DNA of 64,000 nucleotides from Porphyridium purpureum. Lineage: Eukaryota > Rhodophyta > Bangiophyceae > Porphyridiales > Porphyridiaceae. Under the pieces are notes generated by a model, which worked only from the letters and a program-made list of their open reading frames with translations, had not been told where the DNA came from and made no database searches. A program made the position numbers and the translations under genes. Location: NCBI GenBank assembly GCA_008690995.1, contig VRMN01000002.1:682001-746000 (forward strand). The letters run 5' to 3'. Below, in pieces: positions 29,237 through 37,895 of this stretch (position 1 is its first letter; each line of letters begins with the position of its first letter).

Positions 29237-31798
29237 CTACGAAAGCGGAATCGCCTCGAACGCCTCGTCAGCGCTGTCCATATCCACATCCGCAACATCC
29301 TCCCATTCATCCTTGCGCTCATACTCGTCCGAGTCATCCGAAGGCAAGTCGCCCTCCACCTCGCCGTCAAACTCGTCGCCCTCAAACTCGTCGTCGTCGT
29401 CATCGCCGTCGTCCTCCTGGCTCAGCCGCATGTACTCATTAGCTGCGAATCGGTCCCAATCAGAATATTGGGGCGTTGCGCGCTCCTGCTGCAGCTGCAT
29501 CGGATCCTTTGCCTCAGATTCAAAGAACTTGTTCAGATTGAACAGCACGTTGAAAAATTGAGCGGACAGCTTGTTGCGGTAGAGGTCGTTCAGCCGCACG
29601 AACGGCCGCTGAAAGTTTGGTTTCAGCATATCAAACAGCTGGCAAACAATGTCCACGAGCTCGACTGACTCATGGCCAAGGCACTCCATACGGTGCTGTT
29701 GTTCCGCAAAGAAGTATTCGACTTCATCCAATGTAATAATACCATTACCGTCCAGGTCGATGCAGCGAAACCAGTACATGATTGAGGTTCGGCTAGTCTT
29801 GTCTTCCTCGCACAGGCAAAACCACACAAAGTCGGTGTAACCCATGAAGCCAGGCTCTTTGCAGTCATGCGGCCGACCGACACCAGCAAACACGCGGTCC
29901 AGAACGCGACAAGTAAGCGAGTGCCCATTGTACCGCAAAAGATCCTCGCGGTCGATCAGCAAGTCGTGATCCTGGTCAAGCTCCCAAAAGCGGCAGTAAA
30001 GCACGTAAAAGTGCTCGTACGAAAAGAACTTGCGCTCGCGATTAATGTCTTCCTCCTCGTCCAGCTCCATCAGTACGTCCAAAAAGCCGCGATGCACTAC
30101 ATTCCGGAAGTACACCTTGCCAGTAGGGTGATCTGATAAATAAAAAAAGATGCGCTGCACAACTGTTTCCGCATAGCGCTTCTGAAACTCCGGAGTGCTT
30201 GCAAGAAACGCCAGCCCAGGATGACACACCAGCAGGCTCTCAACGAGCTCAAAAAGATCGCCTGGGACAAGGTAGTCACGGTCGGCACCGTTGAGCAAGA
30301 AGTGGAAGAGCCGCGCAGGCCGCGATCGGCCCTTACAATTCACCTCCCAAAACTTCATCACAGCTTGTCGATCGATCTCCTGCTCATCTGGATCTACTTC
30401 ATCAGGCACCTTTTGCTCCTCTTCACCTCCTTCAGCGCAACCGTGGCTTGCACGGTAGATGCGGTCAAATAATACCCCCGAGAAGAAGCTTGGCAGACCA
30501 AACACCTCGACGACCATTTCTGCGAAATCCGGCCGCGAAACCTCATTGCGCGGAACTTCTTCGACCGCCTCGGCACCGTCCTCCACAAAGTCATCGTCAT
30601 CTTTGGCTCTCGAGGGCATTGGCAAATTAAAAAACTCGTGCAAAATATCTTCCTCGATCCGCGCGCTCTCCTCGTCGGCTACGCGCATCGGCACGTAGAA
30701 GGGCGGGATCTCTTGGTCCTGTTTTGGTGCTTCCTTGACCGCATCTAGATCAATGGATGATCGCGCTGTTGTGATTCGCTTGATATCACGCTTCGAGCTC
30801 TTGGACCGGGAAAGAGCGCGCGGGCCCATCTTGGCGTTGCCCGGGGTCATGCCGTTTGGATTCGACGCTTCGGAAAATAAATCACTTCCACCGCTTGGGG
30901 CACGATCCAGCAAGTCCGTGGCAAACGTGTCCAGAGGGCTGTACATCCGCTTCCGCGGTGACAACGCCGCCGCGGATGCCTGGTCTGCGTACTGCCGAGG
31001 GACTGACCCCAGCCCGACATTCTGGCTGATAAATTTGAACAGCTCCGAGTTCCGCGTCGCGTACGGTGCCGCCGCAGGCGTCGACGTGAGAGATGTCTCG
31101 ACAGTCGTGCCATTGCTAGTGCCGATATCTGTGAGAGAAGCACCAAGACCGACAGAGCTCATGCTGAGTAGTCCTGACCCCTCCAAGCTCGAGGCGTGCG
31201 GCAAATCGAGGTGAGACCGTTGCGTGGGCGATCGCTTGCCCATACTGCGCTCGTGAGTGAGTAAATTCCACGCTTGCTGATTTGCTTCGGAGTCTGACAC
31301 CGTGCCCACGATCGCATCCAGTAAGAGCCTGGGCTCATTGGTGCACAGCCACTGGAAGAGCAGCGTGTCGATTCGTAACTTGGCGTTTGGGCAGCAATCC
31401 GAACCGCGTAAGCGCGCTTTCCGCCGGGCGTCATTGGTGGAGACGCGCGGTGACATGAGCGGGAGCAAGTATGACGCGGTCCGCGCTTGCATACCGCCAG
31501 GACCGCCCGGCTGCGCGCCGCGATCACTGCCTAGGCTACCTTCGCTGCTCGTGCGCTGATCTAAACCCCTCTCTTTGGCGCCTGCGCCCGGTTGCAGCGT
31601 TTGAGCACCGACCAGATCCACTGGCGCATGCTCAAACTTGACGCTCAGCTTCGCGACATGATTCGCGGCGGCCTTACCGGCGGCGCCATCCTGCGCGTGC
31701 TGCCGCGCGTCGTCCGCATCCACCTGCGCGTCTGTGACCTCTTCGCTGGACGCCAGCCCTGTGATCCCACTGGGCCGCTTCTTCACCCGCCCTTCCAT
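29237..31798 (-). CDS. protein phosphatase 2A regulatory subunit B'' (PPP2R3/TON2-like), EF-hand
   Basis: An 853-residue B''-type PP2A subunit, which targets the PP2A core enzyme and responds to Ca2+. The first 380 residues are Ser/Arg-rich and disordered, and the conserved core starts near residue 400 (EIPPFYVPM). Two EF-hands are readable: DQDHDLLIDRED near residue 604 and DLDGNGIITLDE near residue 676, each with good Ca2+ ligands. The family landmark following the second hand is VCQLFDMLKPNFQRPFVRLNDL. The C terminus is a long acidic tail (EEFEGDEFDGEVEGDLPSDDSDEYE-type composition). Plant TON2/FASS belongs here and orders cortical microtubules; animal members act in the cell cycle. Which subtype this is cannot be settled by eye. 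Confidence 0.9.
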   Translation of the reverse strand: MEGRVKKRPSGITGLASSEEVTDAQVDADDARQHAQDGAAGKAAANHVAKLSVKFEHAPVDLVGAQTLQPGAGAKERGLDQRTSSEGSLGSDRGAQPGGPGGMQARTASYLLPLMSPRVSTNDARRKARLRGSDCCPNAKLRIDTLLFQWLCTNEPRLLLDAIVGTVSDSEANQQAWNLLTHERSMGKRSPTQRSHLDLPHASSLEGSGLLSMSSVGLGASLTDIGTSNGTTVETSLTSTPAAAPYATRNSELFKFISQNVGLGSVPRQYADQASAAALSPRKRMYSPLDTFATDLLDRAPSGGSDLFSEASNPNGMTPGNAKMGPRALSRSKSSKRDIKRITTARSSIDLDAVKEAPKQDQEIPPFYVPMRVADEESARIEEDILHEFFNLPMPSRAKDDDDFVEDGAEAVEEVPRNEVSRPDFAEMVVEVFGLPSFFSGVLFDRIYRASHGCAEGGEEEQKVPDEVDPDEQEIDRQAVMKFWEVNCKGRSRPARLFHFLLNGADRDYLVPGDLFELVESLLVCHPGLAFLASTPEFQKRYAETVVQRIFFYLSDHPTGKVYFRNVVHRGFLDVLMELDEEEDINRERKFFSYEHFYVLYCRFWELDQDHDLLIDREDLLRYNGHSLTCRVLDRVFAGVGRPHDCKEPGFMGYTDFVWFCLCEEDKTSRTSIMYWFRCIDLDGNGIITLDEVEYFFAEQQHRMECLGHESVELVDIVCQLFDMLKPNFQRPFVRLNDLYRNKLSAQFFNVLFNLNKFFESEAKDPMQLQQERATPQYSDWDRFAANEYMRLSQEDDGDDDDDEFEGDEFDGEVEGDLPSDDSDEYERKDEWEDVADVDMDSADEAFEAIPLS

Positions 31799-33026
31799 CT
31801 TCCCCCGCTATTGCCCCCTTCCCCCCTCCCCCGGGCGCCAGACGCTCCTCGCCGTCGCCACTCTCCCGTTCCGAGCGAGCCGCGTTGCTTCCCGAGTCAC
31901 ACCCACCCACCACACGCCGCCGTGCCACCACGCACGCTTCCTCGCTCCGTCCCCCTGCACGCCGCGCCCTCTCCCACGCGCGCGCGCGCGTCGCACGCCG
32001 TCTACTCCACACGCACGGTCACACGCCGGTCTCCGTCCTCATCCAACCGCTCGCGTTCCTTCTCCATGTGCCTGCCCTTCTCCCCCCCCTTCCCGCACTC
32101 ACCTACCACGCTCACACCTCAATATCACAACACGGTCTTACCCTAATTCCTACTCACCCCCACACCGCTTGCGGCCTTTCCAGGTTTGCTTGATCCGAAA
32201 GTACAGTGCTTACTGAAAGTATGAAGAGTACCGCGAGTACAGTGCGTACACTCCATAATCGCCTACTAGGGTTACTGGATGTGGTTGTTCCTTTCTCGTT
32301 CTCTCGTTTTCTCGGTTTCACGCTGAGGTGGAGGCGGCTGTGAAGGAAATTTTGGGAGAGGGAGAGAGAGAGAGTGTGTGTACGTGTGTACGTGTGTAAG
32401 TGTGCGATCGCATGTGGTGATGGAAAGTGTGGCGTGGCTGGCCATCAGGCTGGGACTCCATGGGTCAACTCGGAACGTGGGTTGTCTGGCGTGCGAGACT
32501 GCGCGGAGAAGGGGGAGGAGGGTGCTGAGGTGACAGGGTTGTGGGGCCGGTGTGGGGCGTGGGTGCGTGGCGTCTGCCGTTGGTAGCATCGGTTCTTCGG
32601 GCGCATATGCCGTGCACGCGCGATTGGTCATTGCGGTGCGACCGCTTGTCTCAGCGAGCGGCGTGCAATGCTGCGACGCGACGCAGCAGCCGTGCGCCGT
32701 GCGACAGGCCGCTCGGATGCGCGCATAACGGCGCGAGTCGAGTCCAATTCAGCAGCGCGCCGTTTCTTGACCATCATCGATACATAGGAAAACAGGGCCA
32801 TTCGATCACAACGAGCCGGACCGATGCCGAACCGATTTTTTTCCCCGTTCGCGTGGACTAAAGGATACTGTAAGCCGGTGCCGACACGTACTGGCATTTG
32901 TGTGATTCGTCCGCGTTGCGTCAACGATTCGGGGAACGGAACTGACATGTTGCGAATGGCGTTGCGTCGTGCGCACGGCCGCTCGTCGTGAGAAAGACGA
33001 GTGGACGCAGCGCGAGCACGAGGAGA
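31799..33026. other. 1.2-kb divergent spacer, pyrimidine-rich then GA/GT microsatellite
   Basis: From 31799 to about 32160 the plus strand is C-rich (many CCC and CACC runs); Pro-rich frames here are composition artefacts. GTACAGT heptamers occur at 32201 and 32237. A GAGAGAGA run passing into GTGTGTACGTGTGT lies at about 32356-32404. I see no gene or RNA. It probably holds promoters of the PP2A B'' and zincin genes. Confidence 0.6.
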
Positions 33027-34259
33027 ATGGGTCTGAAGGCAAGCTCCTGCGGGAAGATATGGGTTCTGCTGGTCGCACTGCTCGGTGGGTGGTGTGCGGT
33101 GCAGGCGGCCCCGGTACCGGCGCCTGTGGCTCGGGAACTGGAGGTGGGAGAACAGCCGACCAAGAGCAGAGATATGCTGCCGGCGCCGGAATTGATCAGG
33201 AAGTCGTCAGGACAGACGCTCGCACCGGAAATCATGACGCTTCGAATCGATGAAAATCGCACCGTACAAGGCTCGAAGAGTACCTGGCAGGTCGCCGTGA
33301 CGGGCGCCCCTGACGAAAGCTTTGTTACGGCAGGGTTCTACGCCATGCAACTTGGCGCAGACTTTTTCCCATCGAATGTGGTGGTGAATGTGAACATCAG
33401 ATACAATACAGAATCCACGGGGCGCTTGGGAACCGGACAAAGCACCAGCACGATCCTGATTGATGAAGTGTTCTACCAGGTCGCGATTGCAGAAGCAATT
33501 ACCGGAACCAACTTGAATGGGAACGATTTTGACCTTTTGCTCACGATTTTTGTAATCCAGGCCGATGGGCTCAAATGGTACACAGGTACCGATGCGCGGC
33601 CCAGTCTCCTTGAGTACGACCTTGTCACCGTGCTCTTGCACGAAAGTCTGCATGCGCTCTTTTTCTCGAGTCTCGTGAATTACCGTAGCCCCACAGAAGC
33701 CGGCTGGAGCAGCTTTGTTATGGCATTTGACGCATATCTCGTGTCATTTACAGGCTGCGCCATCCGCGGTTATCTGACCGAGGCAGACAACGGCTTCAGC
33801 GAGGACATTGCCAAGAGTGTAACCAACGAGGACCTGTACCTCGGTCTACCGAAAACATCTGCAGATGAATTTCCGCAGATGTACGCGCCTTCTGAGTGGA
33901 TTCAAGGCTCATCAGTCGTACATTATGACCTGGATTACGTCAGCCAGGTGCTTGGACGCGAAGACACGCTTATGCAGCCCGCGATTAGCGCCGGATTTGC
34001 GCAGCACACAGTCGGGGACCAAACGACGGCTTTGATGAACGGCATCCTGGGCAAGATTAGCAATGCTCCTGTGCTGTGCACGCCGGGCACGTACGGCGAA
34101 AACCAAGGCTGCCCAGATTGCGTTGGCAGTCTCAGTCCTGCTGTCTTTTGGGTCATAATAGGCTGCTGTATTGCATTCTTACTTATCACTGTGCTGTTGT
34201 TGCTTTGCTGCTGCACTTCCTGCTGCGGATGTGGCAAGAAGGCGCCGCGAAAGAAGTGA
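33027..34259 (+). CDS. membrane-anchored zincin metallopeptidase-like protein (HExxH)
   Basis: A 410-residue type I membrane protein. The start at 33027 gives a clear signal peptide (KIWVLLVALLGGWCAVQAA). Near residue 205 lies VTVLLHESLHALFFSS, an HExxH zinc site. The context, with a later FDAYLVSF and REDTLMQPAI, resembles secreted bacterial and eukaryotic zincins that read LLHELGHxLGF...(E/L)LMxP. The third zinc ligand is not evident, so activity is unproven. The C terminus has one strong transmembrane helix (VFWVIIGCCIAFLLITVLLLL) followed by a Cys-rich, basic tail CCCTSCCGCGKKAPRKK, likely palmitoylated. It would face the cell exterior or the vacuole lumen. The 3' end is convergent with the next gene, 198 bp apart. 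Confidence 0.65.
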   Translation: MGLKASSCGKIWVLLVALLGGWCAVQAAPVPAPVARELEVGEQPTKSRDMLPAPELIRKSSGQTLAPEIMTLRIDENRTVQGSKSTWQVAVTGAPDESFVTAGFYAMQLGADFFPSNVVVNVNIRYNTESTGRLGTGQSTSTILIDEVFYQVAIAEAITGTNLNGNDFDLLLTIFVIQADGLKWYTGTDARPSLLEYDLVTVLLHESLHALFFSSLVNYRSPTEAGWSSFVMAFDAYLVSFTGCAIRGYLTEADNGFSEDIAKSVTNEDLYLGLPKTSADEFPQMYAPSEWIQGSSVVHYDLDYVSQVLGREDTLMQPAISAGFAQHTVGDQTTALMNGILGKISNAPVLCTPGTYGENQGCPDCVGSLSPAVFWVIIGCCIAFLLITVLLLLCCCTSCCGCGKKAPRKK

Positions 34260-34457
34260 TTCGCCGCTCTGGATTCAGTCCACGTGCAAGTCATGTTCGT
34301 TCATAAATTGAGAACGAAACTCGCAGTTTTTTGGTCTGTCAAAATATTATAGTTATTTCTTTTCCAAAGATTGCTTCCCTTTCCTCTCTTCGACGACCAT
34401 CGCAAGCTCATGATCAATATTTCAGCTTGATCCGACTTACGGCAGGCTCCTCACGCC

Positions 34458-37400
34458 CTATCGCTTCTTCTTCTTCTTCCCGAACGGAATGCAGCCGCAA
34501 AGCATACGAGGTTCATCTACATCGGAATCTGGAATTGACGCTTCCACCGAGGCAGTGTCTTCCACAGAAGGGTCATCTGAGGCAACTGTCGATGATTTAC
34601 GCCGTAGCGGCTCTTTGTTGGAAGTCTTCCCACGCATTTCTTCGCGTGGCGAAAAGGGAATCTCTTCAGCATCGGAATCAAGCATGTTCGTGTATCTGGG
34701 TGAATGGTAAGCGCTCCCTACAATAGCGCGGTACTCGTCCAAAAGCTTTCGAAAGATAGGCACCTGATCCCTGACGCACTGAACAAGTTTTCTTCGCTCC
34801 GCGCCACTTGGTAGGGCGCGTGCGGTGTCATGCGCTTCTTTCATGGTAAATTTTGCGACGTTCACGCACCCTTGCACTTCCAGGAGCTGCCGCGCGCAAA
34901 GCTCTGGCGATTCCGACTGAGTACATTCATGAAGAAGTTCTTCCACCATGCGATTCACCGTTTCAACGTGTTCGCACAAAAGAACAACTTCAGACGCCGG
35001 CACGGCCGGACCTGGACTCTCTTTGAGATTTGTAAGCTCATCAATCACGCCGCGAAACTCAGACTGCAATGCCTTCAAGTTTTGCGAAGTAACCTGCTTC
35101 TGCGCACTGCTCGCCGCTGCATGGTCGCGTTTACAATGATCAAAAGTATCGCGCGTTGCCACGGCCAGCTCCTCTGCCTCGCCCAATATCGAGGAACGTG
35201 TGGATCCGTCATGAAGCGCACTTACGATGCTCGCCAGCACCTTCAAAAGCTTAAGTTGCAAATGCATAACCTGCACATTAGACGTCATACGGCTGCCACC
35301 CGTGTCGGAGGATTCAGCAGCACCAGTCTCGATAATCTCAGGCGATGACGTAAATCTTGTCTTCTGCTGTGCAGCCATGGATGCAGATCCCGCACCTGTA
35401 GCTGCCGGTGCCCGAGCAGCAGCAGCTGAAGGTGCCACCTTTGCCGCAAGGCTCGACTTCAATGCAGCGGAACGAGCGGCCTGCGACTTGCCAGGTACCA
35501 TCGCAGGCGGAGGCGCCAAGGACGCGCTCTGGTTTCGATCTTTTTGCTCTGCGAGCAGTCTGTCACACGCATCACGTTCCTCGAGGTACCGATGCAGTAC
35601 TCGGGAAATCTCAGCCTTATGGGCTTTCATGCGCGGAACAAAGTTGCGTTTCTCCGCCTCATCGTCAATTGAGCGAATCTTTTGCGCAAGCGCCTCGTAA
35701 AGTGTCTTAGAATCTTGCAAGCACGTCTCCACCGATACCAACACTTCTTGCGGATCACGCGTTCCGTCGTACATCGAATCCAGCTGCGCCTTTGCCGACT
35801 CGAGCGCATTACCAATCGCCTCAAGCGCCTCCCCCGCACCGACGCCAAAGTCCGCATCCATTTTGTCTGACACGAGGCTGCGAAACGCAGCTGCTGGCCC
35901 TTTCTGAAGCTCTTTTTCGCACACGCCCTTTTCAGCTTCAAAAGCACGGATCATGTCATCATTCCTCGCCAAGTTCTTTTTCCATGCGTCCATCACGCTT
36001 GGGTTCGACTTGACAACACTCCGCTGATGCTCCAAGGTATCTGTGAGAAAGGTCAGAGCAGCATCCACTTGTCTTAGCATCACACGGCACTGAGCCGTAT
36101 CTGTGCTTCCTCGCGCCACTTTTTTACAGGTCTGCAGGAGAACACCGATTTCTCGGCTCTTCTCATCGAACTCGGCCTGAACGGAGCTCATCTCACTGAA
36201 AACAACTTGGACTGAAGACGCTTGCCCATGCTCAGTGAAACTGACGCCTCGAGCAGTGACCACGGTGTCGAATTCGTCCTCGTCATTTGAGTCTGACTCA
36301 ACCACTGACGAGTCAACCCTGGCGCTTTGTTCATCGTCCTCGGCAGACGGCTCGTGCACGCGAGCAAACTTACTGGAATGGTTTGTCCGTTCGTCGCTAC
36401 TGGAGGCACTGTCGTTGTGCTGCTGGGGCACTGGGCCATAAAACGAGTTCTGACCCGACACGTTCGAATCGGAAGAGTGATTGGATTCCCGTGTTGGTAT
36501 GGACGACATGCCATTGGCCAAAGTATTCACTTTGATCGAGAGTTCGGTCAGCGCGTCTCTGTTTTCGCGAAGTTCGGATATGCGCTCCTGGAGGGCGCTT
36601 TGAATCGTCCGACTTTGTTCAATCCATGCCGCGCGCTGAGACTGCGGCATTCCGCGAACCATTGCACGAATTTCTTCGTAGCACGCACGCGCGTCCTTGA
36701 CGTGTTCAAGACTTTCTTCGAGGCTCTTTCCCGCTTTAGACTGTAAGTCTTTCGCCCGTGCGTGGTCCATTTTCGCGACGCTTTGGTCGCATTTCGAGAC
36801 GCAGACGCTGAACAGGTCGTGGCATCGGTCAATATTCGCGAGAAAGTCGCTCATCGAATGAATCAGTTGATGCAGCTGCTCGTTCTCGGCCACGTCGTCT
36901 TCGCCCGGCTGCGGATGTGCGCTGCTTCCTGAATGCGACATGTACGATTCTTCGTCCGCAATCCGCACGACTTTGATTTCATCCAGACTCGTTGCGTGCT
37001 CTTTCAGTCGGCCTTGTGTGCTGCGCTCCTCATTGGCCAGCACACGCCGCGCCGTCGTGCTCACCTTGGTGGCTATTAGTTTATAATTATCGAAATGCTC
37101 TCGCGCTTCTTCGGCGAGCAAGAGAAGTTCCTCAAATTGCACACGCGTGCAATGGCCCTTCATCTTCGCTTGCAATTTCCAAGCCGTATCCAGCGCCTGA
37201 TTCGTGCTCTGAAGATCCGACCGCATCTCCGCCAAAAGTTGTGTCTCGTCCACCGACCCGTCACTCAAGTTCTCACTGGTATCTGCGCCCGCGCCGGACG
37301 AAGAGCTGGCACCATCACCGTGAAGCACAGCATGGCCTTCTTCGTCCGCTCCCACCTCCGAGTCGGCCACAATCGAGCTCGTAGCAGCGGAATTTGTGCG

Positions 37401-37895
37401 GCGTGCGTCGTCACTATCGGCCGCCGTGGTATGTCGGCCGCCCATCCGCGGTGCACTGTTTCTTTCCGCGATGCTGGACGAGTGTTGCGAGTCTCGTGAG
37501 ACCGGAGTGGACGCCGCGGAGCCAGAAGAGCCGCCGTCATCGGCGGACGAGCCAGCGCGATTGTGGGAGTCCTGCCTCTCGATATCCTCTGCAAGCGCGG
37601 CTCGCAGCTCACGGGCATCAGCAACGAGGTCACGGAGCGCATTCTGGCATTCGCGCGCGGGCTCAATGAAGGGCTGCCGCGTATCGCCGGGCATTTGGCG
37701 CAATGTCTCACGCAGCTGATCGTACTGCTCGCGCGAGGCGCGCACAGACGCGAGAATGCGCTTCAGCATAGCCTCGCGCTCGCTAAGCGACCACGACATG
37801 GACGCGGCTGCGGACGCATCGTCCACCAGCTCGCGGGCATGCTCGATTCCATGCTCGAGCTCTGTCAGCTCGTGCCTTGCGACGGGCTCCGTCAT
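34458..37895 (-). CDS. 1145-residue protein of seven Vti1-N-like helical repeats with lipidated-type C terminus
   Basis: About seven divergent helical units lie at residues 10-105, 215-305, 335-445, 560-665, 683-785, 873-960 and 968-1062, separated by Ser/Asp/Glu-rich linkers. Each unit has the order helix, a short [V/L]..MP or ALP turn with a nearby R, then another helix: for example LRETLRQMPGDTRQPFIEPA, EEIRAMVRGMPQSQRAAWIE and AHDTARALPSGAERRKLVQC. This is close to the linker in the three-helix N-terminal bundle of the v-SNARE Vti1 (EVREIPPQSR...). No SNARE helix or transmembrane segment follows. Instead the protein ends CGCIPFGKKKKKR, a cysteine plus polybasic tail suited to palmitoylation and acidic membranes. 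A role in membrane tethering or trafficking is inference. The start is ATG 37895. Confidence 0.7.
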   Translation of the reverse strand: MTEPVARHELTELEHGIEHARELVDDASAAASMSWSLSEREAMLKRILASVRASREQYDQLRETLRQMPGDTRQPFIEPARECQNALRDLVADARELRAALAEDIERQDSHNRAGSSADDGGSSGSAASTPVSRDSQHSSSIAERNSAPRMGGRHTTAADSDDARRTNSAATSSIVADSEVGADEEGHAVLHGDGASSSSGAGADTSENLSDGSVDETQLLAEMRSDLQSTNQALDTAWKLQAKMKGHCTRVQFEELLLLAEEAREHFDNYKLIATKVSTTARRVLANEERSTQGRLKEHATSLDEIKVVRIADEESYMSHSGSSAHPQPGEDDVAENEQLHQLIHSMSDFLANIDRCHDLFSVCVSKCDQSVAKMDHARAKDLQSKAGKSLEESLEHVKDARACYEEIRAMVRGMPQSQRAAWIEQSRTIQSALQERISELRENRDALTELSIKVNTLANGMSSIPTRESNHSSDSNVSGQNSFYGPVPQQHNDSASSSDERTNHSSKFARVHEPSAEDDEQSARVDSSVVESDSNDEDEFDTVVTARGVSFTEHGQASSVQVVFSEMSSVQAEFDEKSREIGVLLQTCKKVARGSTDTAQCRVMLRQVDAALTFLTDTLEHQRSVVKSNPSVMDAWKKNLARNDDMIRAFEAEKGVCEKELQKGPAAAFRSLVSDKMDADFGVGAGEALEAIGNALESAKAQLDSMYDGTRDPQEVLVSVETCLQDSKTLYEALAQKIRSIDDEAEKRNFVPRMKAHKAEISRVLHRYLEERDACDRLLAEQKDRNQSASLAPPPAMVPGKSQAARSAALKSSLAAKVAPSAAAARAPAATGAGSASMAAQQKTRFTSSPEIIETGAAESSDTGGSRMTSNVQVMHLQLKLLKVLASIVSALHDGSTRSSILGEAEELAVATRDTFDHCKRDHAAASSAQKQVTSQNLKALQSEFRGVIDELTNLKESPGPAVPASEVVLLCEHVETVNRMVEELLHECTQSESPELCARQLLEVQGCVNVAKFTMKEAHDTARALPSGAERRKLVQCVRDQVPIFRKLLDEYRAIVGSAYHSPRYTNMLDSDAEEIPFSPREEMRGKTSNKEPLRRKSSTVASDDPSVEDTASVEASIPDSDVDEPRMLCGCIPFGKKKKKR

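Noticed and set aside
31592-32216. Pro/His/Ser-rich frames on the plus strand
   Set aside because: The sequence is C-rich low complexity and several frames are open at once, which is expected from composition alone.
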